A stretch of DNA of 64,000 nt from Laccaria trichodermophora (Eukaryota > Basidiomycota > Agaricomycetes > Agaricales > Hydnangiaceae), in assembly GCA_018417955.1 (NCBI GenBank), contig JACTVC010000002.1:2418001-2482000 (forward strand), read 5' to 3'. Position numbers and translations under genes: made by a program. Each line of letters starts with the position of its first letter. Position 1 is the first letter of the stretch. Shown here piece by piece: positions 10,597 through 21,782 of the stretch. Under the pieces are notes generated by a model that saw only the letters and a list, made by a program, of their open reading frames with translations, was not told the origin of the DNA and did no database searches.

Positions 10597-10955
10597 TTAT
10601 TTTTTATCATCTTTTCAGTTCACTTACGTCATCCATCCATGCGCCTCTTGCTATGTACGTATGCTATGCTACGAAGTCAAAACGATTGAGTTCAAAATTC
10701 ATGCATGCTCGTATCATATTCTGGGGAGGATGTCGACAGCCGTTGATAATTACTGTCCTTTCCATAAACGCCTGAAACACGAGGCAACAGCAAGACGTGC
10801 TGCGGCACGCATGTCGTTTCCATTGTTCGCCGTTCTGTAGCCGATAAAGTGGTGCGCTATGTTTAGCGATCCAACATCTTGTCCGAGGTTTGTTCACGGG
10901 ATGCCTTGTCCGCTATATATAATACTCATCGCTTGCCTCCCTTTTCGATAACATC
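10597..10955. other. Intergenic region, RPL15 to GH16
   Basis: This 359-bp stretch holds the eL15 3' flank and the GH16 promoter. Its one clear element is the TATA box at 10914-10922. Confidence 0.5.
10914..10922 (+). promoter_or_regulatory. TATA box of the GH16 gene
   Basis: TATATATAA lies 34 bp before the ATG at 10956. It is the best TATA match I noticed in front of any gene here. If it is used, the 5' leader would be very short. This suits a regulated secreted-enzyme gene. Confidence 0.5.
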
Positions 10956-12757
10956 ATGCTCCCTGCTTATTTCTTGATCTTCATAATTTACTACCCAGCT
11001 GTTGCAATACCCCAGGCCAGCTCCTGGTTTCCATCGCTCACCGAACACTTGTGGCCTTCACGTAGCCTCTACGTTGCATCGGGCAATTCTATCAATTATA
11101 ACCCTAATGGATCAAGTTTTCTTTGGTTACCGCAAGATTCGTACTCTGGGCAGACGTTTTTTGAGTAGAGTTCTATCTTCGTTCACTGTCTTGGACTCAG
11201 CTTACTTGTTCTACCGTGCAGTTTATGGGATTTCTTTACTGGCGCCGATCCAACAAAGTGAGTTCTCAAGAACATTTCTCCCAACACTAATCAACGTCCT
11301 TCCAGTGGCCAAGTGAAGTGGGTTTGAATAGTACAGCCATCATGATGCGTATAGAGTAGAAACTGATCGTGCTTCAGCTACGTCAACAAAACCGTTGCTC
11401 GTCAGACTGGTCTCGTCTACGTGCAGGACAATGGTGTTGTTATTATGAAGGCAGATAACACGACATCGTTGGCTCAAGGTGTATACCGGAACAGGTGAGC
11501 TTCTCCCTGCTGGCACCTTGAACAGTACTTCCTGTTTCCAACGTCTCAACCGTAGTGTCCGAATATCGAGTCAGGCCCAGTACAACACCGGTTTATTTAT
11601 CCTGGATTTAAACAGAGCACCGTGGGGATGCGGTAGGTTTGTTCCAATTTTGTTGCAATGAATCTACTAGTTTATTTCCTCTGTCAGCCGTCTGGCCCGC
11701 TTTCTGGACAGTTGGAGGGAACTGGCCATATGTTCGTTCATAGCGAGAAACCCCGCAGAAGTATCTGACATCTCAACGTTTAGGACGGTGAAGTCGACAT
11801 CATAGAGGGCGTACACGACAACGAACATAACCAAGTGGCATGGCATACTGCGCCAGGTAAGCGAACAAAACGCCCGTCAACCCGCATGCTCTGAAAAGAA
11901 AACAGGATGCACATTGGATACTACTGCGAACTTCACTGGAACAATATCAGTGTGTTAAACCATCTTCTTGCTTGTCGTCTTTCTCACCACCTTCGAGTCA
12001 AGCGGCGGCGTGAACCATACAGACTGCAATGCTTTCATTAATAGCAACTCCGGTTGTGGCATGACTGAGTGGAGTAGGGCGTCGTACGGTCCTTATTTTG
12101 ACTCGCAAGGAGGAGGAGTTTTCGCTATGAAGTGGGATGAAAACAGCATTGCAATTTGTGAGTCGTGAGCTTCGCTGTCAGTGTCCTGCCCGACTTCAAC
12201 GAGTGCAAAGGGTCATTTTACCGTGTCGCAATACCAAAAGATGTCATTGCAGGCACCCCAAATCCCTCCGGATGGGGTGCACCGTCCGCCATTCTAGAGC
12301 CTTCGTACTGCAACCTTGGACAATTCTTTGCAAATCATTCAATCGTTTTCGGCAAGTACTTCCGATCTGTGGATGCATTGCCTTCTAATGCAGAATGTTT
12401 GCGACAGACATCACCTTGTGCGGTAGGTGTATTCACTGTTGGTGATGTCGTGTTTTCGATGTGATCTGTTGTGTGATAGGTGACTGGGCGGGAAATTCCT
12501 ACGCTACATCAGGGTGTCCAGGAACTTGCGAACAGAGGCTTATGGACCCAGCAAACTTCCAAGTGCGTGTCATTTGCTGATCTTCAAGTCGAAGCTAAAT
12601 AATCTACTGTCCTCAGAATGCATCCTGGAGCATAAATTCACTAAAAGTGTATCGAAAGGTACTCCTTTCTGCACGGGTCACAAACTCAGCCACGTCTAAG
12701 TTGACAATGGAATTTACCACCTTGTACCTCATGATTTTGTTGAGAGGTCTCCTTTGA
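10956..12757 (+). CDS. GH16 beta-glucanase, secreted, probably GPI-anchored
   Basis: Thirteen exons encode 383 residues: 10956-11164, 11222-11257, 11306-11317, 11378-11494, 11556-11632, 11688-11731, 11784-11856, 11906-11949, 11998-12157, 12211-12351, 12408-12422, 12480-12562 and 12617-12757. A signal peptide (MLPAYFLIFIIYYPAVA) leads into a GH16 fold. The catalytic motif is DGEVDIIEGVHD, with both acid residues of E-x-D-x-x-E present. Other family pieces are NRAPWGCAVWPAFWTVGGNW, VAWHTAPGCTLD, FWSF-type strand residues (IWSFYRVAIP) and CGDWAGNSYATSGCPGTC. This group cleaves beta-1,3(1,4)-glucans and remodels fungal walls. Exon 3 is 12 nt and exon 11 is 15 nt; the intron 12352-12407 has a GC donor. 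The last residues (LTMEFTTLYLMILLRGLL) look like a GPI-addition signal, though the Arg is atypical. Confidence 0.92.
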
Positions 12758-13051
12758 TGATTTTTTATGTAATGATCCTCGACGTACATCATAATGATAG
12801 ATAGCGGACATATGATAGATACTAGATAGTGGACCATATCCTCGGAGAACCACGCCCTGATAGACAATAATTTGGGTATGGTGGTGCAGATTATTTTATT
12901 ATACATTCAGTCCCATGGCCTGCCAAAAGTCACCGTTAAAACGTCAGTACATACGTATGTAACTTTGGTCGTTGCAATTGCCAACTTGAAAAAAACGCCA
13001 CATTGCTGGTGAAAGCTACACACACACAGTACAACGCTGATATAAACAAGC

Positions 13052-14383
13052 CTATAATTTAAATTTCCATACCACAGAGTCAGGGTCTATATCATCGTGA
13101 ATATGTGGTTCGCCAAAGCTGGCCCGCAGGGGCGTGACGCTCACCCATCCGTTGTGGATGGCCCAACCATCAGACCCAAAGGGAAGCATAGATGGAATTG
13201 GTGTAATAAGCCCCCTCATTTCAGGTGACCACTTGAAGAGCAGATCACCGATTTCTTCGCCTTCGTTTTTTGGCATAGAGGTCGTGTACGATGAGATTGA
13301 ATCTTGATTTACAGTCGAAACGTTTTTGAAAAGTCTCCCATAGGAGTTGCGCCACATCCTTGTCCAACAAATCTTCAACCCTTCTTCACTCAGGATGCCT
13401 TCCACCAGAGGGATGTTGACGCTATACAGATCGACTTCGCCAGTCCTGAGGCCGCATTCATCCTCACCCCAGTTGTTCCAGAGATGCTGGATAATACGGC
13501 AAGCCAAATTGTGTGCTGGTTCAAAGTATGCAGTTGGTGTGGGATGTACGACTGTTCCGTATGACAGCGCAATGGAGCGAATTTTGGATAACGAGGACGA
13601 CATCGCTGCGCCGATGGTGCCGGAGGACAACGCAAATGCCGCTACGTGATGTGGGTAAGCCCGATATGACGATTGTTTCTTTTTGTGACCCACAAGAGGT
13701 GTTGCGCCCAAGATTTGGGCCAGAAATCTAGTACAACTTGAGACGTCGATCTCAAGGACATCGGAGAACATACAACAAGGTCAATCTTTTCATGGAAAAT
13801 GTTGTGCAACGCAACGTTGGCACACGTCGCAGGGGTCTAAATTGATAAGTCAAGCTGTAGTCAGTTTGCAGGAATGTAGCAGCTGTACTCCATCGAGAAG
13901 AATCCATTCGGCCTAAAGACGAAATCCTTAGTAAAGGCAATACATGGAACGCGAGAGGGAGACTAACAAGTTCCCCATCCTTTAAAGGCCTGGATTTCGG
14001 AGAAGTTTCACCCTTACCGTCTTTCTTGGGATAAAAGTAATTTCCTCTAGTTATTTCTTTGATCTGGTAGGCCTTTCCTGAGGACGGGGACGGTTAAAGG
14101 CAGAACGTTCAGGAGGTGGTTGTGCAATACCGATCCATGACTTTTGAGTGCTTGGAAGAACGACGTGAACATTCCAACCTTTGAGAAATATGAGATTACA
14201 GGTGAGTGAGTAGGATGATTGAAAGGATAAGTACCGAGGACCCTGGTCAAGTGGAGATATAAGCCAAGAACATAAGGAGATTCGTGAACATTTGGAGGGC
14301 CATCGTCGTTCTTTTTATTGTGAATATATTGGCTGGAATGGGTTAGGAGGATAACGCACCGTGAGCAGGACAGTTGGGGACAT
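13052..14383 (-). CDS. SurE-like phosphatase/nucleotidase
   Basis: The minus-strand gene starts at 14383 with MSPTVLLT, then an intron and NDDGPPNVHESPYVLGLYLH, the metal-binding start of the SurE fold. Later exons give GWNVHVVLPSTQKSWIGKAY, EWILLDGTPATCANVALHNI and, across introns, DLVISGPNLGRNTS followed by AFALSSGTIGAAM. These are the core SurE motifs (NDDG, SGPN-x-G-x-N, SGT-x-x-A). The C-terminal part (SVNIPLVEGILSEEGLKI, WTRMWRNSYGRLFK) is the usual fungal extension. SurE proteins are divalent-metal acid phosphatases acting on nucleoside monophosphates; in some fungi the domain is fused to a tubulin-tyrosine-ligase-like domain, as in Pby1, which I do not see here. It is divergent from the RasGEF gene with about 204 bp between starts. 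Confidence 0.88.
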
Positions 14384-14587
14384 GGGGAATGTTAAGAGTG
14401 CTAAGTGCACCGATTGATGCGGACACACCTGTGTAAACAAGTGGCAACAATGCAAGCCTAGTTCCTCTACTTACGGGGAACTTAGGTTGTTGCGAGGGTT
14501 GCCCTGCTTGTCCTGCTTGCGGCCAAGGGTATTCGAGGTTCCACCAGCAGTCCCAGGTCAATTACAGGCCAACACAGTCCATTTCTC

Positions 14588-17500
14588 ATGTCTGTCGCTC
14601 ACCAACTTCCTAATATTCCGCCCCTCCCTCCCCTCCATATCCCAGAGCCAACCTCGAACTCGATAACCTCCAATGCTCTCCAATCCCCTACACCCTCTTT
14701 TGCCACGGCGAACGCCTCTCCTTCTCAACTGGATTCACCAACTAATCTAACTCCTGTCCTCGTCTCACCTCCACAGGCTCTTCGAAAGTCTCTCTCAGCC
14801 GACTCCCTTGTGAGCTATGGTCTCAACCGTACCTCGGGTTCTCCATCCACCAATCAATCTCGGGTCTTTGGTCCTAATTCCGTGTCAACTTCAACCTGTG
14901 ATCCCTCCCAACATCAACGGGTTGGTCGACGGTGCGGCGAGAGTGCCGCCTATGAGCGTGATGGACATCAGCCGTCGTCTCTCGTTGATAGCGATCCTGA
15001 ACGTTACGAACCATCCAGCCCATTGCTTGAACGCTATCGACATGCGTCTCTAAAAGGTCAAGGATCTCAACGATCTGTGATTCGCGGCGGTGAGCTGCCA
15101 CTCCCCTCTCGTTCTCAAACGCCAAGCCATTTCCTGAACCGAGGTGTGACTGCACCAAGCAGTTCGAGTCATCATGAGAATAGACCGCCTCTTCAATCTG
15201 TTACTTCACTGCAGTCCCTTCGACAAGCTGCTGACCCACCCACGTTGGATTCTGGGAGAATGCGTAGCGGAAGTTTGGGAGTCTACACCTCGAGTCCTGC
15301 CTCAAGCATGATCATCAACACTCATCTGGGACGTGTGCGTTTCTCCATTCGAGATCTTAAAATCTTTCTGACCGCTCTTAAATGGACAGTCTAATATTCC
15401 TTCGTCGAAACTGGTCGTTACAGTTGCTGTTGTTGGGACCACTGGGTGCGGCAAGTCAACTGCAATTCAGAAAGGGTTAGCAGGTTACGATCTTTCGGCA
15501 CCCAGCTCACTTGGACCGTCTCCCAGTCCACTTCGCTGTAAGTTTCTGCTCTCCAAACTGACCTTTACTAGTAACTGAATGAACATAGTCACACGTCGAA
15601 CTGGTCGAATACGTCAAGCTGAAGACTTGTCTGATTGCCTTCTTCACGTTATAGAAGTGGACATGGCGCCAACTAATGTTGGCCTCCCACCTATCCCAGA
15701 GGGTGTTCCCCCCATAAATGGTGTTGTTATCTGTTATGATTCTTCCGATCAGTCGTCTTTCCAGCCCGTTGAAAATCTCTTGAGTATGTGTTTTTTTCTT
15801 CCCATTTTTACTCATTACTTTGGTTGACGATACACATCAGGTGAATACAGTGCTCTGAAATTGCCAATCGTAGTACTAGCTTGCAAGGCTGATCTAGATC
15901 CTCAAATTGAACCGGATAAAGTCGCGGAAGATCTCAAAGTCCGTTACGATGTTGGCCTCATTGAAGTTCGCAAAACTTCCGAACATGGGAAAGTCAAAAT
16001 GAGGCAATCATTTGATTTCCTTCTGAAAGCCATATTTCGTGCAAGACGTGAGTCTTTCTTGACTGTTCACCCGCTGGGTACTAATCGGACTGCTTTAGGA
16101 TCCAGTAAATTGGGTGATTTCGTTGCCGATTATCGAAATCCAGCCTCGCCAGATGTTCTCAACCAACAAACACCTTGGGAAATTTCTAGAACAGCTACTC
16201 CTACAGTATCCTCATCTATAAGCACGATCCCTTTTGGCCCTGCTGTCGCTGGTGAGCTGCCGGAAGTACTTGACACGTCTTCACTGCGTTCAGCAATGGT
16301 CCCTTCCTCTCCAATTCACACCGCAGAATTATTGCAAGGTACCGACATGGTTAACGATGATCGCACGGAAATCCTGGTGGCCAAGTCTGAGAAATCTCTA
16401 CTTCATACGTCGAGTTCCGACTCGTCATCCAAGGTTGAACCTGTGGTTGGCTCTTCTACCGATGCCCAAAATTCGGCCGATGACAAGAACCAAGTGAGGG
16501 AGAGGGATCCGTAAGTTTATTGATTACTTATCAGCGGACGTCCTTAACAGTCATTTGTCAAATAGACGACCAGCGCAGTGGGCCACATTGGATGAACTGC
16601 TTGACAAGCTTTTGTTTTTGGCTGTTAGTGGAGATGGTATGTTTGCTTTGAATCTTGTTGGATATTTCAGATCTTACTCGCAAACGATCAAGATCCAACG
16701 TTCATCAGCCACTTCCTTCTAACATATCGGAGATTTGCGGCACCTCGCAGCGTGCTGATCGCAATGCACAAACGAATACGTCAGCTTGACGATCCTTGTG
16801 GTGATCCAATGTTCGCATGCTTCGCTCAAATGCGGTTTGTTCTTTTTACTTCCACCCCTTCCTTTTTACTGAAGCGAATGTAGTATATGTCATTTACTGC
16901 ACATATGGACTCAACAATACCCAAGTGACTTTGCAGTGAAAGGTGTCGAGGGGGCCCTGAAAGCTTTGGTAGCCTTCATTGCATCCAAGACCCACCTCAT
17001 TCATTACGGCTCAGAATTTATTCCGTTTCTTGAGCTGGCATCTACCTATTCCGACCAAGATGCTGCCTGGGCGTTAAAAGAAGATGATGCGAGTGATGAT
17101 GGATATAGTTTTATTGAAGCTGGCCTACCTGCAGACAACTTTGATTCTGCATCGGATGATCCTCCACAGTTTGATCCTGTCTCTCCCCCGGCGTCCTCAC
17201 GGGAACGCAAATCAAGCCTTCCCTTGCCAAAGTTGCTCTATCCTGGTCCAGGTTTGAATAGTAACCAAACCGATTCCGCGGAACCTTCTCCGAAACAGCA
17301 GATTAAAGACTTAGTCAAGTTGGCTCAAGATGTCATGAACTCGGACGCGGACGAAATTGCACAGGAGATCACAAGGCAGGGTGTAAAGCGATTCCTGGAA
17401 ATTAAGGTTTGTCATGGTCGGACATTTACCGACCGTTGTTGGCTTATTTTTGCGCCTAGCCACGTCATTGGCTCTACTATACTTTTGTCTCTGGTCGAAA

Positions 17501-18349
17501 AACCGATTCTGAACCTATTACGGCTTTCAATGTCATCTCTAATCATCTAGGGGACTGGTAAGTTCGCTCAGTTTAGCTTCTTCTCCTCTTGACGATCTTA
17601 TAGGGTGGTATCTCTCATTTTGTGTCACGACCGACCCAAATCACGAGCGCGTCAAATCGAGAAATTTGTTGAGATTGCCCAACGTCTCCGAACATTAAAT
17701 AACTATTCGGCATTGCGAGCATTCGTCGCTGGCATCAACAATGCCACGTTTCCAGGTGACGAAACGATGGAACAGTTCAAAGCCAAGTCACCAGAACAAG
17801 CCAAGAATCTTCAATCGTGGGACGTCCTTCTTCAGCAGATACGCGCACATCGTGCGTATCGACTCGCTCTGCGAAACACCAAAGGGGCCTGTATTCCTGC
17901 ATTGTTGGTTCGCTTCATTCCTCTTGACTGGCCCTGCTGATACAACCCCTTTAGGGAGGTTCATATGTCAGACCTTATCCGAGCTCATGAAGGCAACGAG
18001 GATATGAACCCTTCCGACGCCACCAAGATACACTGGGGAAAGTTCAACATGATGGGAAGGTTCATCGCCAGCACCAATCAATGTCAAGCCCAGTGTGAAA
18101 ACGCACCAGAGTATTCGTTTCCTGACCGTCCGAATATCGCCGAACTCTTCGTGAAGCGGCCTGTGATGAGTCTCGAGGTGACGTTCTCTCCACCTCTGAC
18201 ACATGCCTGACTCCTGACTGTTTCTTGTGTTGCAGATGCAAAAGTCTAGGATTGCTTCAGCTGATTTCAACTTCGATGACAGTCCCCCAAGGTCTTCGTT
18301 AAACAATCAACCGAATGTTGCGGTCTTGCGCAAGCTATTCTTTTGGTGA
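14588..18349 (+). CDS. RasGEF with N-terminal GTPase-like domain
   Basis: This multi-exon gene starts at 14588 (MSVAHQLPNIPPLPPLHIPE) and ends at 18349. The order is: a Ser/Pro-rich disordered region of about 250 residues; a Ras-like GTPase fold with P-loop VGTTGCGKST (15431-15460), GVVICYDSSDQSSF and LACKADLD in place of the usual NKxD; a linker; a REM domain (LDELLDKLLFLAVSGDDP, HFLLTYRRF); a second disordered insert; and a CDC25-type RasGEF domain (GDWVVSLILCHDRPKSRA, IEKFVEIAQRLRTLNNYSA, ALRAFVAGINN, NMMGRFIASTNQCQ). The catalytic part would load Ras or Rap-type GTPases with GTP. The N-terminal fold keeps the P-loop lysine but has a weak guanine-specificity motif, so it may be regulatory rather than an active GTPase. 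Splice joints were checked through the GTPase-like and RasGEF parts. Confidence 0.9.
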
Positions 18350-18884
18350 TCCCATTTTGCTTGGCTCGACTGGTTGCTTTGCTTCCTCTTCAATTCCCGC
18401 AGGATTGCATGTTTGATACCCTATTGGCTTTTGTTAGCTATGTCTTTGCTCTGTATTGTGATCTGCTGTGTGAACCGATTTGACCCTCATTCCCTACAAG
18501 ATACCTTTCGTTTTTAATAGGAAAGCCTTTCCATTGCAAAAGAGAATTGAAAGTCAATGAAGAATAGCAGAACTTACATCACCATGCACCAATCGTCAAA
18601 TTTTAAGAATCAGCCCCACTGGTAGCTCTTCTCCGCGACTTGATTCTTCAAAGCGTGGACTTCACATCTCTATACAACTTGCAAGTCTTCTACCTAGAAC
18701 ACTAGCCTTACAATAAGTACCCTGCGAGGGTAAACACAACTTTCCTCCTCGTTGACACCAATTCCTTATGTATCGCATGCTGACTCATTGCGGATTCATC
18801 CATCAAAGTCCCCCCGTCCACCCCTCGTACTCAACATGGTGATTTGAACCCTTGGAGACTGGATTGAGTCTACTATACAGCAGG
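18350..18884. other. Convergent 3' flanks, RasGEF and DRS1
   Basis: This 535-bp stretch lies between two convergent stop codons. I see no gene, RNA or repeat in it; it should hold both 3' UTRs. Confidence 0.5.
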
Positions 18885-21540
18885 CTAGGCTTTTCTTCCT
18901 TTGTGCTTAGCCCCCTTCTTCCCCAGTTTGACAGTGTCTCCCTTCTTTGCCCTGATACCTTCTTGGTTTTTTGCTTTCTGACCCAAGTCACGCTCAAACG
19001 CACTTCCATTTCGTGATTTTCGCTTGGCTTTTTTGTTCGACGGTTTGGCAGGCAACGGAACACCAATTTTCGACGGACGTGCCGATTTTTTGGCCATGCG
19101 GATGGCTGCGTTAACAGCCTTCTCGTCGCCCACTTCTTTATCTTCCTCCATTGCGAGCTTCCGTCGTTTGGCCTTTCTAGAGAGACCTGATAGTTTGTCC
19201 CGAATGGGCTAAAACACAATACAGAAAGGTCGTCACGGAAAGTTGAACAAGTTACCTTGGCATTGTCCCCCCTCGACTTAACATCCCGCTCGCCACCTGT
19301 TTCATGCACTTGCTTGCTTGTTTCTGGATTTCAAAAATCAGAGGCCTGGACAACGATACGATAGAGCAGTCACATACCTGCCGCTTTCTCTTTCTCTTTG
19401 CTGGTCTGGAACCATGTGCGAGCGGGCCTAGAATATATCTCAGCTTCGTGCTCAATCATGTTTTGACCCTTCGTCAACTCCATATCAGCCTTCCGAAACT
19501 ACCAAATAATCAGAATTTTTTGATGATTTTGCATTAGAGAGTGCTTACCTGCTTTTCTTCTTTCTCTTCTTTGAGAATTTCTGCAATCTCTCCTTTCAGA
19601 TCATCCAGTTTTTCGACCCATTTTTGAACAGTATCCGCTACTATCACACGATGACGGACTTTATCTTCCCCACTGCTATGCTTGATGGCAGCTTTGAGCA
19701 TCTTTCGGTCTGCCTCTCCGACGAGAGTCACCGAACTAAGGAACCGAAAGTTAGACCCTCTAGCCAAAAAAAAAAGACGTAAAATCATCTACCGTCCTTG
19801 CTTTCCAGCTCTGGCGGTTCTACCCACACGATGGAGGTACTGAGATAATTGGCCAGGCATATCGTAGTTGATAATCGTCTCAACGCCCTTGATGTCCAGA
19901 CCACGGGAGGCCAAGTCCGTGGCCATCAGAAAATCAACTTGTCCGTCTCGAAACAATTGCAATGCTTTTAAACGCTGTGGCCTGATTATCAGCAAAATAC
20001 AGACGCCGCGCCGTCGAAGAGAACACGAACTTGCTCTTGAGACAAATCTCCATGTAATTCTTCGCATTTGAGACCCAACAAGCTAAAGACAATCCTCATC
20101 TGATGGGCAAGTTTTTTGCTGCGCAAAAAAATAATGACTCTGTTCTTGAATGTCCTTTTACAAAGTGCGACAAGTAGAGCGGATCGCTCGCTGTCCTTCC
20201 CAGCACGAACACGAACGAATTCCTGAACCAAGCCACGAGCCGTTGCTTTTCTCGGGTCGACGAACAATCGTACCGGCTTATTCAAGGACATCTTGACAAG
20301 CTCATCGACTGAGTCCGTCATGGTTGCAGAGAATAACATCGTCTGGCGAGAAACCGGGCATGACTTGATAATCTCCGCTAGCTCGTCAGCGAAACCGTCA
20401 GATAACATTCTATCGGCCTCGTCGAGTACCAAAATGTCAATAGCATCAAGTGTGAAAGCCGGGGAGTTGCGGATGTGGTCAATAAGTCGGCCGGGAGTGG
20501 CGATGACGATGTCTGGCCGAGCACGAAGAGCCACTTCCTGCGATTTGAGGGACAACCCACCTGACAGAGATAGTTTGTAAGAGTTTCGGGGGGGTTAACG
20601 AAGGGTATCTGATTTACCTACGAGAAGACATAGCTGAATGTCTGTGTGTGTCGAGAGCTTAACGCCAACATCAAAACATTGAACTGCCAACTCCCGTGTC
20701 GGGACAAGGACAAGGCACCTAGTTGCTGCAGCCTTTTTCCCTTTCTCGCGATAAAGAAGTCGTTCGACCATCGGTATGATAAAAGCAGCTGTCTTGCCCG
20801 ACCCGGTCACAGCGTTACCAACAACGTCCTTGCCGAGTAATGCGACAGGAATGGTGGCTGCTTGGATTGGTGTGGGTTTATTGAAGCCCAGTGAAGCAAT
20901 CGACTTCAACAACGGTCGAGAAAGATTCATGGATAAGAACGACTCATGAGTTTCAACTGGGCGGTGTTCAGAGTCAAAAAATGCAGTCTTCCGGTCTTTC
21001 TCTGCTTGGGTTTCGCCTTCAGAATCAGTGGAATCATCAGAAGAGAATTGATCTTCTCCAGCCGCGCCTTCCTCATCACCATCCTCCTTTCCATCAGAAT
21101 CTTCGTCGGAAGTAGCCAACGGGTCTGCTTCAGAATTGCCAGTATCGCTATTGGCCTTGTCGTCCTCCTCGTCGGTACCATCTTGTGTGTCAGCGTCAAG
21201 ATCATCCCCCCCGTCGTCATCCTCATCTACGTCCATTTCCTCCCGCTTGCGCTTGGAGGACAATCTACGTCGAGTGATTATTTCGTCCACTGAAATCGGT
21301 TGCTGAAGCAGTGCAGGGAAGTGAATGCGATAGAAGAGTTTCAACTCGACTCACAGGTCGACTCCCTCTCTTTACAAAATCCTGCAGGCCATTGTAAGTC
21401 TCCGCGAGGTCTGAGTAAGGGTCCCCGGCGAGGTCGAACACAAAATCTGGGTCAAGCCATCCTTCACCGAGGTCTTGTTTGTTAGATATCGGCCTGGCGT
21501 CCTCTGTATCGGAATCGATTGTCATGACATAGTCGGACAT
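18885..21540 (-). CDS. DRS1: DEAD-box RNA helicase DRS1 (DDX27)
   Basis: The gene runs from the ATG at 21540 ([14 protein letters not shown]) to the stop at 18885, in about eight exons. Drs1/DDX27 is a nucleolar ATP-dependent helicase needed for 27S pre-rRNA processing in 60S subunit assembly. After an acidic N-terminal region (runs of E/D), the helicase core shows [11 protein letters not shown] (motif I), PTRELAVQ (Ia), TPGRLIDHI (Ib), VLDEADRML (II), SATMT (III), [15 protein letters not shown] (V) and [13 protein letters not shown] (VI). The C-terminal part has the family coiled region ([20 protein letters not shown]) and a very basic tail ending in KHKGRKA, typical of nucleolar proteins. 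It is divergent from APC4, with 242 bp between starts and a CACGTG box between them. Confidence 0.95.
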
Positions 21541-21639
21541 GTTCGTGAAGATAACCCAGGGCTATGCAACGGCGAACCTTGAAGAATAACCCACAGTAAA
21601 GAGGACAAAAAGGTGGAGAGAAAAAGTATTAGCACATGG

Positions 21640-21645
21640 CACGTG
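21640..21645. promoter_or_regulatory. CACGTG box between DRS1 and APC4
   Basis: CACGTG (context GCACGTGAC) lies 143 bp upstream of the APC4 start and 100 bp upstream of the DRS1 start. It is a candidate shared E-box for this divergent pair. Function is inferred. Confidence 0.4.
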
Positions 21646-21782
21646 ACATTCTGTGTATAGTTCACTACATTATGTCACTTTCACATACTTACACCTGCTC
21701 TACACTGCTGCGCTTTCAGGACTGCTTCGTACCAGTTTGAAGATATTCATAGCCAAGATTCACCTGTGGGTTTTCAAGAAGG

